Source: Symsagittifera roscoffensis (lineage: Eukaryota; Xenacoelomorpha; Acoela; Convolutidae). Taken from it: DNA of 64,000 bases. The stretch lies in the NCBI RefSeq assembly GCF_963678635.1, contig NC_087062.1, positions 37,908,518-37,972,517 of the forward strand, written 5' to 3'. The notes under the pieces were generated by a model. The model had not been told where the DNA came from, searched no databases, and saw nothing but the letters and a program-made list of their open reading frames with translations. This document shows positions 20,601-31,429 of this stretch, piece by piece. A program made the translations under genes and the position numbers. Numbering within the stretch: the stretch's first letter is position 1; every line of letters begins with the position of its first letter.

Positions 20601-23600
20601 CTCTCAGAATTTGCAAATCTTGCGTCCAAATGCGACTGTTCAATTGCTTTTAGTTTTCGAGATGTGACGTTTTTCTGTCATTTTAAAAACTTTCATTGAT
20701 CTGATATTAAAAAAATAACAAAAATGTATGGTTTTTCAAAATTTGAATTAAAAAAAAACTTGACTAACTTTACAAAATTTGAAATTACCAACCCTGTGTA
20801 ATACTTGGGTTTTCTCAGAGTACACTCAAAGCATGCAAATATTATTTCCAATATATGCTGTTTTTATGAGTTGTCATAAATTCGAAGCACCGGATTTGCG
20901 TTACATGCTAGCTTAATTTATTGCGCGGCGTTTGAAAAATCAGGTCGATGTTAGCGTAAGTTCTGAAACTTATTTGCTTCATTTTTTTTGTTCTTTTTTG
21001 GCTAATTTGGCGTGTGTTCCGCTAGGTAAATACTAAAAGCTTGTTTTACGTTGTTGCTTATTTCGAGTATTTTTTCCAATTACATACTGTTTTTTTTTTC
21101 AATTCTTTCGAGACTTCTATAGTTTGGTGAGTTTAGAGCATGATTTGTTCCAAGTGTAGCTAAAAATGCGCACCATCAAAAATGAAGATGGCACAAAAAT
21201 TGAACTTCATTTTCACGTGCACTTGTTTGTTGGAAAAGTTGTTAAAAGTTTGGTCCCGCTCAATTTTGTTTTTGCGATTTGATTTTTATTGAGCTCACTC
21301 TATTTTTTGTTAATTGAAAGGTAAATTACGCTCTCTAGTACCTATTCATCTATCTTCCTCAAAGTTTTTTTTTTACGTTTCTTTGCTGTAAAATAATCAA
21401 AGTATCTTTACTCATCAAGCGAACTAGTGAGCGTAGTGTCATTTTAAGAAGTTTATTTTTTCAACCCGAGTCGCAAAAATTGTTGGCTTTTTGCAACAAT
21501 AGCATAGTATCTGGTTTGTTTTTGCATATTATTACACGAGCGTAGCTTGTGAGATTTTACCCGATTAGTTTTTTTCATCCTAAGTCGCTGATAATAGTGC
21601 TAGTTTTGGTGTCCCTTTTGAATTAGGGCTGCATTAGCAGTATATTCACATGTGATCTGACATTTGATTAGTATAAGTTAGCACAGTTGATACTATTTTT
21701 ATTTCATCAATCGAACTGAAAAAAGCTCAATATACTGCGAGCTTTTTGAAATGCATAGCTTATACGCAATTTCTGTTTTATCACGTGCAAAGTTTTACTA
21801 CATTCCAAATTACTATTTGCAAATTTGAGTTTTTGCGCATTTTAAAGCTCTCATATTTTTGACTCTTTCTCGCTCGTGTTTGCTGACATACAGGTTCGCC
21901 TCTGTGTTATATCTATTTTATCTGGTTTATTGGTGGCTAGTGTTTTATGATTATCAAGCGACCATAGCTCAGATGTCAGGACGTGTGAATCTAAATCTCG
22001 AAGTCGAAGATGTGAATGTGGTCGGAACTTTTGTGCTACTAGCACAGCAACCGGCTATTCTTGTTTTGATTTGGAAGAAAAATACGCAAATCTATAATTT
22101 AGATAATCAAGAATCATTCAAGTTAAAAACTAATCCAATTACTACATGGCGTACCCGTTTTAAACCTTCATTTTCTGGAAAAATAAGTTTTTTTTTTCGC
22201 AAACTTGCTAATGCCACTTCAATGGAACTTGACTTAATCTATCCTCATGCAGGATAACAAGCCGATAGGTTTCTTTTTTCTTATTTTTTTTAAAAAATTG
22301 TTAACGCTTCATTTTGTGTTCCAGATTGTTCGACTTTTCTTTCTAAGTTCGCTTGGAATTTAATTGCTAAATTGACGGCAAACTCCTTCTCCGTCAACAA
22401 AAGAGGAAATTGCGCGAAAATAAAACGCGAATGACCTGTAGTCTTTGGTCGATTTTAGTTTCAAAGATTTTTCAGCTGTGTTAAAATTAACATTTTAGTT
22501 GAGATTTTTCTAATTCCGTTTGTTTATTATCTTGGTTATTATCGGAATATAGGTTTTTTTGGGTTAATAAGTTGTTTCAATAAATCTTTTTGTAGCTTGG
22601 CTTAAATGGATTTCGAATTTCTTGGCTTCTCCGGCACCCTTGGCCTAGAGGTAGCACGCCTGGGACGGCAAAAGTTATAGGTTTGAGTCCGGCCAGAATC
22701 TGTTTTGTTTCAAACTGAAAATATTGTTTCAAAAGAATTTCGGACCATTGTTTGATCAATGGCGGCCTTAGAGTCACGGTCAGACCTATTTTTTATTATA
22801 TACGAAATTTAATTTTTTTTCCGGGAAAAATTGAAAGGTCGGACTTTTGTTTGTCTGCTTATTTTGTCAGCTTAAATTTGAAAGCATGGGTTTTAGTGTG
22901 ATCTAGGGAATTCATACTTTAATCGACAGCTGTCTTTTTTTGAGTCAATTTACCAACTCGAATTATGATATAGTTTTTAATTTTGTTTTCCGAGTAAATT
23001 GGTTTCGACTTATGTTTTAATTGACTATTTTCTGTAGTTTGATAACAAAAATTGGTTATTTTCAAAAAGTATCTGCAGTGGTACGTTTGAGGTGTATCGA
23101 AAGTGATGGGAAGCACCGCTTGGCCTCTGTGTGATTGGATTATTTTTTAAACCAAGGTCTCTTTATTTTTATGCGAAGTTTTAGCAGTAATTAAATAGCA
23201 TGTTGTAGCTATATCCGGTTTCTTGAAACGTTTTAAGTTTTTCTTTGAACAAATTTTCTTTTTTTGTAATTTAACGGATTCCGTTGCATCTCACTTCTAT
23301 TGACTTGCTCGTAATGCTGCGCTTGCGTTGCATCACAAGTGGTGCGAAGCTCCCTTTCGCCTCTTCGTCTGATTGTTTTCAGCTGAGTTGCCATATCGCA
23401 GACTTTTCTTGCGCTTTAAGCAATTCTCATTGTAGTTGGCAGTGTTTGTGGTTTAGTCCCGAACATGTAAATTTACTAGCCCTGACTTTGTATATTTTCC
23501 TTGTTTTTTTTTCTGCTCAATCTTTATTCGGCTTAAATGGTTTCGTCTTTTGTTTTATCGTGTTACTAATTTTGTTAAGTTGGAAGGGAAATATAGTTTA

Positions 23601-25332
23601 ATTGCCCCTTGCCCTCTGAACAAAATAATAAAAATAGTTTTTCATGACATTTTCATGTCAAGTTTTTTTTGGCTTAGTTCCCTCTCGACAGTGTATCTAA
23701 ACACTTATTTCACGCCGTCGATTGTATTGCTTGACTTGTTTTCCTCCAATTGAAAATCATTTGAGACAAATTGAACATCTGTTTGGGGAGCTTTGTTGAG
23801 CCTTAACTTTTTCAGGGAAACGTGTAAAGTTGAAACTTTAAAAAAACCATGCTGAGTTACTTAGTGAAAAGAACCGACTTTTCAATAGGACACATAATAA
23901 ATCGCAACCCTCTTTTTTATTTTAACAATGGCCTTAATATTGAGTTCCAGTTTTAACAATGGCCGTAATATTGAATGTTTGCAGTTTACCACTTGAGTCG
24001 ATGATTTTTTGAACGGAAATAGAAAGTTTTTTCATTTTTGATAAGGCTCAAGTTCTTTAAGCTTTATTTTTTTGAAAGTTTCGTTTTTCGTTTCCGTTCA
24101 AATTCATTTGATATAAGGAAAGCAAATTACTCCCGCCACGAACACTTTTTTTTACTTTTTCAATAAACGTTTTCTGAAATTTTAAAAAATTATTTTGCAA
24201 AAAAATGAGAAATTATGCGTAATTTACTACGCGAGTGTGTATATTTCTCCTATCACATCACGTACAAGAACCTACACTAATTCGAAAAATTTAGTAATTT
24301 GAAGAATTTTTTTGTGTTTTATGAATGTGGTCGGAACATTTTGTTTAACTTGCACAGTAACCACCTATCCTTGTTGATGACATGCATTATAATCAATTGT
24401 TATCTTTAAGGACTATCCTCCGCAGAAAGGTTTCATCAGGGGAATATCAGAGTTGACAGGGTTCCTCATCAAACCAATGAAAGGCAAGGACAACGAAGCA
24501 AATTGTCATCTGACATACATCAGTCAAAGTGACCCCAAAGGTAATTTGCCTGAACTTTAATTATTTGTCTGGACAACTGATTTGGTTAAAATTGATATCT
24601 GGCAATGAGATCTGACCTCTTTATTATTTCTCAACTAACTAAGTTAGAAGTTTAGTGATTGCCGTAGAACTGACCTTCTTTCAGTTGTGATGTTGTTAGA
24701 TTATTATAACATGATTGAATTAGTTTGTTCAGGTTTTGTCTCAGCTAGGTTGAAGTCCAATCACTTATTATTCTCCCGATAATAATTTGATATCGTCTTA
24801 GTCTGAAATTCCAATATTTGATTTCGTTTCAGGATCAATACCAAGTTGGTTTGTGAACAGCGTGGGGAAGACATTTGCACCTAGGGTGAGCATTAGCACA
24901 TTGATTTTGGAATTCATTCTAAATCAGAATTTCATGCGTGAGAACTTTCTATACTTTGAGTTTTGCGAGCAACAAATTTTTCTGTTTCAGCAAATCAAAG
25001 TTCTTCAGAAAGCATGCATAAAGTACGACAAGTGGAAAAACAAGCAGAAGAACCCCAAATTTAAGCCGTGGAATGATCCAGAACAGCTGATGACAAGTCT
25101 GGCCAGAATAAACTGGCCAGATGTTCAGGCTGAGAACCAGCCGAAGGTGTCGGAGGAACTGGAACTTGACGATGAATTTGAAGATGAAAAAGAGATTGAG
25201 AAAGTGCTTAAAGGCGTCAATTTAAACGGGGACTCGTCATCTAACAGCAACAGCGCTTGTAATAGTGACGATGATGATGAAATTGAAGACCTAGCGACAG
25301 AGGTCAATGGTAACGGAGGCGACGCCAAGTGA
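17491..25332 (+). CDS. STARD10: STARD10-like START-domain lipid-transfer protein (six coding exons)
   Basis: Coding exons are 17491-17676, 17781-17928, 18058-18161, 24411-24540, 24833-24885 and 24991-25332, giving 963 bases including the stop (320 residues). All introns are GT-AG and all phases join. The START domain runs from about residue 15 to 225. Its markers are PESKDFQTFRE, LYDTLQD, SPLRNRDFVLQRSW, YPPQKGF, ISQSDPKGSIP and FVNSVGKTFAP, colinear without gaps with vertebrate STARD10, which transfers phosphatidylcholine and phosphatidylethanolamine between membranes. An acidic tail follows, with NSDDDDEIED. Vertebrate STARD10 also ends in an acidic stretch with a casein kinase 2 site; the similar site here is an inference. 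The ATG at 17491 has an in-frame TAG at 17467-17469; ATG 17515 is an alternative start. An unseen upstream exon remains possible. Confidence 0.93.
17781..17928 (+). CDS. STARD10: STARD10-like exon 2
   Basis: Residues 63-112 (codon 112 split), with LLYDTLQD and HSWDAY. Acceptor TTTTTAG, donor A|GTACGT, phase 1. Confidence 0.88.
18058..18161 (+). CDS. STARD10: STARD10-like exon 3
   Basis: Residues 112-146, with SPLRNRDFVLQRSW and YAIFNHSV, the best-conserved part of the family. Acceptor TTTTTTAG, donor AAG|GTAACT, phase 0. Confidence 0.93.
18861..18915 (+). mobile_element. tRNA-derived SINE-like head
   Basis: Contains an A-box-like TTGGTGTAGAGGTG (18869-18882) and a B box GGGTTCGAGCCCC (18896-18908), spaced shorter than in a tRNA. 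It does not fold as a complete cloverleaf. Probably the 5' head of a tRNA-derived SINE. Confidence 0.5.
19290..20850. repeat. Divergent ~165 bp tandem array in intron
   Basis: About ten copies, each marked by a core near GGTTGCGAATCTTGCCTCC followed by CAAATCCTTGTAGTTTTCGAGATATGACG. Core positions are near 19352, 19520, 19688, 19854, 19984, 20170, 20318, 20476, 20610 and 20830. Spacing varies between about 130 and 220 bases. Copies differ by many substitutions and small indels, so the array is old. Confidence 0.9.
22636..22695 (+). mobile_element. tRNA-derived SINE-like head
   Basis: TTGGCCTAGAGGTAG (22640-22654) fits an A box and AGGTTTGAGTCCG (22679-22691) a B box, at tRNA-like spacing. 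The stems do not close into a good cloverleaf, so a SINE head is more likely than a working tRNA gene. Confidence 0.55.
24411..24540 (+). CDS. STARD10: STARD10-like exon 4
   Basis: Residues 147-190, with DYPPQKGFIRGIS, TGFLIKP and TYISQSDPKG. Donor G|GTAATT, phase 1. The join to exon 3 across 6.2 kb is in frame and matches the family sequence without gap. Confidence 0.93.
24833..24885 (+). CDS. STARD10: STARD10-like exon 5
   Basis: A 53-base exon covering residues 190-207 (SIPSWFVNSVGKTFAPR). Acceptor TTTCAG, donor AGG|GTGAGC, phase 0. Confidence 0.92.
24991..25332 (+). CDS. STARD10: STARD10-like exon 6 (C-terminus, acidic tail)
   Basis: Residues 208-320: the last helix of START (KVLQKACIKYDKW, PKFKPW) and a Glu/Asp/Ser/Asn-rich tail ending GNGGDAK before TGA. 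Confidence 0.93.
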   Translation, partial: QIKVLQKACIKYDKWKNKQKNPKFKPWNDPEQLMTSLARINWPDVQAENQPKVSEELELDDEFEDEKEIEKVLKGVNLNGDSSSNSNSACNSDDDDEIEDLATEVNGNGGDAK

Positions 25333-26287
25333 GCCGAAAGAACTTAAGGAAAATTATCACTTGACCAGCGCGAATAGAATCACCAATATATATATCACCA
25401 AATTTTTAAAATACTGCCACGAGTGACTCTGAAAAGCATATGTATGGACAGCGATGCATGAATGATTGGAATGACTCAGTGGAGCAAATTGCTGCGGTTG
25501 AATGAACTTGTTGTACTTAACTTGAACTGAGTTGCTGCTAATAAGTAAAAAAAATAGTAGTATTAGATAACATGCTCTCAAAGAGGATATCGGATTTTTA
25601 AGGAGCATGTTTAATTTGAACACCAGTGGCATTTAAACTACAATGTTATGCGGCCAAGCGGTTGAACTCCAACTGACAAATTTTTCAGTTAAGTAACTTA
25701 GTTTCGTGGTTGTCATTTATTTACTTTCAGTCAATTTGGACGCGTCATCTTAAGTGTAATTTATGTACTAAATAATCAGTTACTATATATGAGCGAGTTA
25801 TCTTTAATACAAATCCATGTGATGGTGCTATGATATTTTACTATTGTACAAAGTTCATCTCATGTAATTTTGAGACTGCACTTGAAAGTGAAGGGAAAAT
25901 GTTTTCACAAATTGTATGTACATTTGGTATCGGGGCTAGCTAGTGATTTAGGTAAGGTGCCGTTTATTTTTTTACTCCTTGAAATTATTTGTTTAAATTG
26001 AAGCTGGTTTATATATTTCTTATCTTCTCATCATCAGCATTATTACTGCTTCCATCATCATCATCATCTACATCAATTCTTCCACCCGAATCAGAGCTCC
26101 TTTTCCATACCACTAGAATAATGTATTCCGTGTAATGAGTATAAGTTGCCCGAACATTTTGAGGACATCAAATTTTTGAGTGAGACATTTTTTAATTAGT
26201 TGGTGGAAATTCAAATTGGCATTCGTATGTCGTCTCAATTATGATGAAAGCGATTGTTCATGCGAACATAATTTGACAAATAGCGAA

Positions 26288-26293
26288 AATAAA
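26288..26293 (+). promoter_or_regulatory. Candidate poly(A) signal AATAAA of STARD10-like gene
   Basis: The first AATAAA noticed downstream of the stop, about 950 bases after it. Transcript evidence would be needed to confirm its use. Confidence 0.35.
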
Positions 26294-26862
26294 ACAATGA
26301 AAAGTACGACCTCTTCTATTTAAGTTTTTATCGAAATTGCTTGGTGTGACCAAAATATTGTTCACGAGTTGGTCATCGCATGAAAAAGAGCCGAATTATA
26401 ATTGTTTGAATATGAGAGAATTCCAGTTTTTTATCATGCTGTACCTACCACCTATTCCATTGACTGACATTGGATGGTTTTTATTGTTACAAATAAAAGT
26501 GATGAAATTTATTTTGGGTAATATATTGTAAATAGATTGCTTCAATCGTGCCTTCATGCTTCTAGGAATTCTATTACCAGATTCGAATTAAATATACAAT
26601 AATTTGTTTTGCGTCGAATAGTAGATGAGTTGAGGTTCCGTATCTTTGCGACTGGCGATTGTCGTGGGGCGAAATTGCTTCGAAAGCGACAATTGGTCGA
26701 AAATGAATTTTCGCGTTTTTTTTTTAAAAAAAAGGCGACGATTCGCACGCGGCGAAACGTTGTACGATCTAATAATAAAGTGTTTAATTGGAATGGAAGT
26801 ATTAGAAACCAGCTCCCAAGATTCATGATGCATTTGTTCATGATTATCATTTGGAGCAGGGG

Positions 26863-27105
26863 CGGATCTAGGATTTTCTCGAGGGGGGTTGCGGATTTTC
26901 AAAAAAATCGAAAATTTTGTCGACCTTTTTTTTATTTTCCGAGTTTTCCCATCGCACTAAAGAGACCGTTTAGCCAATATTTCTGCGCCGCAGGCAAAAT
27001 TATGAAAAAATTTAAGGATCTGTTGCCAAAAATGGATATCTCAAGATAGTACAAAGGGTCGGCAGGGGGTCGAATCCCTCCTAAAAAAAAGGAAAGTCCT
27101 GGTTT
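26863..27105 (+). mobile_element. Fragment of a DNA transposon with CAGGGGCGGATC end
   Basis: The string CAGGGGCGGATCTAGGATTTTCTCGAGGG resembles the termini of several animal DNA transposon families. Its inner part is similar to 60796-60810 (TTTTCTCGAGGG). Its other end was not found, so only a fragment is claimed. Confidence 0.45.
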
Positions 27106-27109
27106 TAAA

Positions 27110-27493
27110 GTCTGGTTTTAAAAATATTTGGACGTGTTTTCAAGCAATCTCTTAGTTCTACTTACTTAGAAGCTGAAAAATGTTTCATGGTTAGCTACAA
27201 AAATTTGAAATCATTCGTGTCATACAGCTCGGCATTTCTTGCATACGGGGCTCAAATATCAGCGATAATGATTCTACGCTTTTAGTATAGCACAAGTTAG
27301 AATTGATTTTTGAAACGTACTAAAGCAGAAAGTCATTATCGATGATATTTGAGCCCCGCATGCAAGGAATGCCGAGCTGTATGACATGAATTATTACAAG
27401 TTTTTGTAGCTAACCTTGAAACATTTTTCAGCTTCGAAGTAAGTAGAAATAAGAGATTGATTGAAAACACGTCCAATTATTTTTAAAACCAGA
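27110..27493. repeat. Long inverted repeat (hairpin) of ~385 bp
   Basis: Left arm 27110-27271 and right arm 27333-27493 are reverse complements with roughly one mismatch in ten. Matched landmarks include TCATACAGCTCGGCATT against its complement near 27367-27385, and GGACGTGTTTTCAA against the complement near 27460-27474. Imperfect pairing continues into the spacer, leaving a loop of about 26 bases. It has no coding potential and is likely a foldback MITE. Confidence 0.93.
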
Positions 27494-28649
27494 ATCTGAA
27501 AGTTTGCATGAACCCGACCGAAAAACATTTTGACGAGAACTGCGAAAAATTTAAACTGCAACTGATAAAATTCATCCATATCAGAACATTAAAATTCGTT
27601 CGAATTGTTTTGGTAATTTCTGAGTGTTTAGGTTGGATCACTCAGGAGTTTTGTTCGAAAACATGATGGCCGTCAACGAGACTTCGCCCTGCAATATGCT
27701 ACGACTTGTAAAGAAAGGATTGTGACTGACTTTGCGTTATAACGAGATAATAGACAATATTTAAGGCCTTGCTTCAGTTATTTGGACGGATAAGAAACGA
27801 GATCTCGCAATAAAAAAATACTGAAAGCTAGACTTTTTGTTGTATAGGTCAGATGGTTGGCTCTTTTGTTTGACCTTCGTGTCACAGGCGCTTGACCTTC
27901 GTGTCACAGACGCTGTCGCTTCTTATTACTTGAACCGCCATCTTAAAGTATCGAAATCTGCAGACTTTGTTCACATAGAAATAATTACTTCAGTCCATCA
28001 AAAGGGGAAAATCGTTGCTTGCTGTGGCGGACAGTTTAAACAAACTCTCAGGATTCCTCTCAGAGTTTTTTTTGGTGTTTTAGTGATCTTGAAGATTTAA
28101 GGTGAAAATGGAAACTATGTTGGTCATTTCTAAATTTCAAGAATCAACTTAGGTGTTGATTGGGCACAAGAGTCAAAGATGATAAAGTTTTAAATCGAAA
28201 TAAAGTAGCAATTCATTCAGACGCGAAAAGTTTTTATGGCGTGTTTTTGAAAAAAAATTGTCAAATTTAGATTTATAAGTTTAACTAAGAACTAACGTTT
28301 TCAGTTTATGTGCAAAAGAGGCTCAGAATTTTTTTTCAAACCTTTATTTTTTAAAAAGTTCAGAATTTCTAAGCTTTTTTCAATTTCTGGAAAAAAAAAC
28401 GTAAAGTAGGAAAAAACTTAAATTTTTTTCAAATTTAAAACATTCTTACAAAAAGTGTGAAAATAGAGGGACAAATCTTTTTTTGTTTTAATTGGAGCTC
28501 GTTTTTGCAATTCGTTGAACCGAAAAACAATCGTTAAATTAAACGATTTTCGAAAGATCTAAGAAAATTATAAAACAGAGATTTGTCCTGAAGTTTTCAT
28601 AAATAGGATAGAGGGGGTGTTTTTAAAATAGTGAGTCAAACCGGATTAC

Positions 28650-29211
28650 TTCAATACGAGGCCAAAAGATATATTGTGAGAATTGTAAGTAAATTCCGCT
28701 ACAGGGCGAAAAAAAATTTGTAGTGGAAAATGTAATGATGTTCTTTGGATTGCTGCTGAAACACTATCGCTCAAAATTCTTCAAAAACAGGAGAATCGAC
28801 GAAAAAAACTGATGGAATTCTGATCGGATTGTGGAATTCATAAACAAATCAATCAAATAGGATCATATATATATATATATATATATATAGCAGAATTACG
28901 CTGTCGCGAAATCTGCAATTTGTAAGCGAAATCCGCAAATTGTCAGCGCAATCCTGTTACATTCGCGGAACTTGCTTAAATTTTGCGGAATTCGTTTAAA
29001 ATTGCGGTATCCGCAGTAACTAGCTATATTTACTCGTTGGGGAATCCGCTAAAAAAGTATATGCTGACAAAACTTACGTTACAGGTACTTGTGCGTGGAA
29101 TCCGCGAAAACTTCTATTTTGGAGCATGTTCAAAAACTCGTCTCTGGATTCCAGTGACCTACAGACACCAGACTGTGCGCCTATTCGGTGAACAGTTTGG
29201 CCGGGTAATGT
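28650..29211. mobile_element. Short copy of a TIR element with TCCGC-type internal motifs
   Basis: The right end ACAGTTTGGCCGGGTAATG (29193-29211) matches the right end of the 57082-58232 element. The left end has TACGAGGCCAAA (28656-28667), as in that element's left TIR. The interior carries many copies of TCCGC/GCGGA in short contexts and an (AT)n run. Probably a non-autonomous member of the same family. Confidence 0.6.
28865..28889. repeat. (AT)n microsatellite
   Basis: An uninterrupted AT run of about 25 bases. Confidence 0.95.
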
Positions 29212-30143
29212 TGGAATTTCTATCGTTTTGAAAATTTTCTTCACTCTTTTAACTACTCGTCTCTTAGTGCTTTCCTGCCTCATCGAACTGCGCTTCGCTT
29301 TCCACTTTGTTTGCCTAATTTTCTGAACATTCTTAATTTTATCTAATTTGCTATAGTTCGAAAACGCTATGATTCGTTGTGCACCCTTCAGAAGGATTCT
29401 TCCGCGCCCTCTCCGGTCCCATGAAAATCTAGCTCTTTTATGCTAGGCGTTTCCACCATATACTTCTGTACCCTATTTTCCAATGTACTCTATACAATGA
29501 GATTCAACACCATTCTACCCTTTAGTTAGAGTCTCATAATAGGTCGCGCTTCGCGTTGACAATTGTCTCTTAGTTACGTATAGAATCCTAACCTCCGTGG
29601 ACAACCTCGCAACACGTTGGCGTTCCACTATTTGTATTCAGTTGACATTGGGGTAATTTTTTGGGTTAGAAAACTTAGATTATTAGAATGGAACAAAGTA
29701 TTCCACGAAAGAAAAAACGTTCAAAATATTGTCTTGTATTTTTTTGAAAGACATGACAGCTAAATAAAAAAGTTTTCGGTAACAGCTTTCGAGTAAGCTT
29801 TCTTCGGTTGAATGCAAGTCTTAATAAAAAGTTTGTACCACGTTTTTGATGTCAAAGAAATCATGAAAGCGAAAAGCATAAAAAACTTCCAATGCCTTAT
29901 TTTTTGCGTTTGAGTAGTCATTGCATTTTCATGGTTCCCTGAACAACACAAAATGCAATCTTTTCTAGGCTTGTTTTAAATCATGAGATACTGCTTGAAC
30001 CAGCTTTCGTTGATTATTTTTTATACAACAATGCAGATTTATTGATGCAAAAAACATCATTATATGAGTTTGTAAATTATTCAAGTTGGTAACGCACATT
30101 GCTAGAGGTTGATTTTTCTAGAGCTTTCATATTACTTAAAGTC

Positions 30144-31148
30144 ATGAGTTTAGGAACTTTGAAGCGCTTTATTTTTATTGCCATTGTTTTACTTTTTATT
30201 GCAACGATATATCGTGTTTTCAATAAAAAACACCAGGAAAAAATCAATTACAAATTGCTAATTGATCTGAGCAATTACCAAGAACCAGTTATCAAAAATA
30301 ACAGCCCACAAAAATTTGAATACACACAGAAAAAGATCAATTCCTCATATAAGAAAACTCAGAAATATCCAACTGCCATTGTAATTGGGGCCCAAAAATG
30401 TGGGACAACGGCATTGATGAAATTTTTGTCTTTTCACTCATCAATTTCGGCTCAAATGACTGAACAACAATTTTTCAACCGGGACAAAAATTTTGAAAAT
30501 GGTACAAATTACGAAATATACAGAAAAAGTATGATGTACTCGAAGCCGTTTCAAATTTCGATTGAGAAAACTCCCAATTATCTAGCCCACAAATTAGCCC
30601 CGGAGCGAATTTTGGATTATCAAAATTACCTAAGAAAGAAACTCAGATTTATTCTAATAGCTCGGGATCCAATACGTCGTGCAATTTCAGGAGTTTACCA
30701 TCAAGTTATAAATAAAGGACTCAATTTAACAAATCTTACTGAAACATTATTAAAGCCTGAAAATGGGTTTGTTGATTTCTCGTTTTATGGATTTCATTTA
30801 CAACGCTGGCTTGGTTTTTTTTCAATTGATCAGTTTTTAATTCTGAATGGTGATGAGTTTGCTAAAAACAATCCAGTTACAGCGCTGAAAAAAGTAGAGG
30901 ATTTTCTGGATATTCCACACGAATTTAAAGCCGAAAACTTTGGTTTTTTGCCAAAAAAACTGGGTTATTATTGTTATTTACCTACAAGTTATTGCTTTCC
31001 GGATGACAGAGGACATTCTGGTTACCCAGAAAAACTAACCGAAGAAGGAAAGAAAGAGCTGAAACGAGTGTTTGAACCAGATTTGAAACTATTTCATAAA
31101 TTGACTGGTGTTGCAATAAAAATAGCAGAATTAATTTTACGCTTTTGA
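30144..31148 (+). CDS. Intronless type II Golgi sulfotransferase, HS 3-O-sulfotransferase-like
   Basis: A 334-residue protein from ATG 30144; the frame is open slightly upstream but without another ATG. A short cytoplasmic end is followed by a hydrophobic anchor (residues 9-25) and a stem rich in Lys/Asn. The sulfotransferase domain then runs from about residue 76. The 5'-phosphosulfate loop is IGAQKCGTTAL (81-91), the 3'-phosphate site RDPIRRAISG (174-183), and an EKTP block lies at 141-144. The FF at 110-111 with Glu 107 sits where HS3STs have the catalytic Glu in an E-x-H-F-F context; here it reads EQQFF. Two Cys (277, 284) near the C-terminus fit the family disulfide. It would move sulfate from PAPS to a glycan in the Golgi; the acceptor is not shown. 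The lack of introns contrasts with the neighbours and may mean retroposition. Confidence 0.88.
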   Translation: MSLGTLKRFIFIAIVLLFIATIYRVFNKKHQEKINYKLLIDLSNYQEPVIKNNSPQKFEYTQKKINSSYKKTQKYPTAIVIGAQKCGTTALMKFLSFHSSISAQMTEQQFFNRDKNFENGTNYEIYRKSMMYSKPFQISIEKTPNYLAHKLAPERILDYQNYLRKKLRFILIARDPIRRAISGVYHQVINKGLNLTNLTETLLKPENGFVDFSFYGFHLQRWLGFFSIDQFLILNGDEFAKNNPVTALKKVEDFLDIPHEFKAENFGFLPKKLGYYCYLPTSYCFPDDRGHSGYPEKLTEEGKKELKRVFEPDLKLFHKLTGVAIKIAELILRF

Positions 31149-31402
31149 AGCCTACTTTGAAAATATAACTGCTGGTGTAAACTGATATTTAACTGTGATT
31201 TTTAGCATTAAATGATTTAGTCAATTTTCAGTTAACGCAGCGATCAAAGTCACCTCAAAAAATATAATTTCATGAAAAAAGTAGTTTTTAACTCAAAACA
31301 TCATCATCGATGACCTAAAAAACGGTCGATGAGATTTTTCAAAATCTGCAACCCCTTGATAATTACTTATGATGAGTCTGCATGATAAAACGATTATAAA
31401 TG

Positions 31403-31408
31403 AATAAA
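31403..31408 (+). promoter_or_regulatory. Candidate poly(A) signal AATAAA of the sulfotransferase
   Basis: An AATAAA about 255 bases after the stop codon. Confidence 0.4.
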
Positions 31409-31429
31409 TTTCATTTGAATCGTCAATCA

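Larger units (their letters stand above)
18162..24410 (+). other. 6.2 kb intron of STARD10-like gene, repeat-filled
   Basis: Donor GTAACT, acceptor TATCTTTAAG. Holds two tRNA-derived heads (18861-18915, 22636-22695), the ~165 bp tandem array at 19290-20850, and AT-rich sequence. An open frame at 21859-22257 includes a segment repeated near 24320 and 33830, so it is interspersed repeat rather than an exon. Confidence 0.8.
25333..30143. other. 3' UTR of STARD10-like gene and intergenic repeats
   Basis: The first part (to about 26300) is presumed 3' UTR. Then come a fragment with the GGGGCGGATCTAGGATTTT end motif of DNA transposons (about 26863-27100), a 385 bp hairpin at 27110-27493, an (AT)n run at 28865-28889, and a short copy of a TIR family (28650-29211). 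The segment 29220-29640 is pyrimidine-rich with no gene I recognise. Confidence 0.5.

Noticed and set aside
21859-22257. 132-codon open frame in the STARD10-like intron
   Set aside because: Part of its DNA (GTGGTCGGAAC..., GCACAGCAACCGGCTATTC) recurs near 24320 and 33830, so it is interspersed repeat.
30099-30143. Start of the sulfotransferase 15 codons upstream
   Set aside because: The codon at 30099 is TTG; the first ATG in frame is 30144, which also gives a normal short cytoplasmic end before the anchor.
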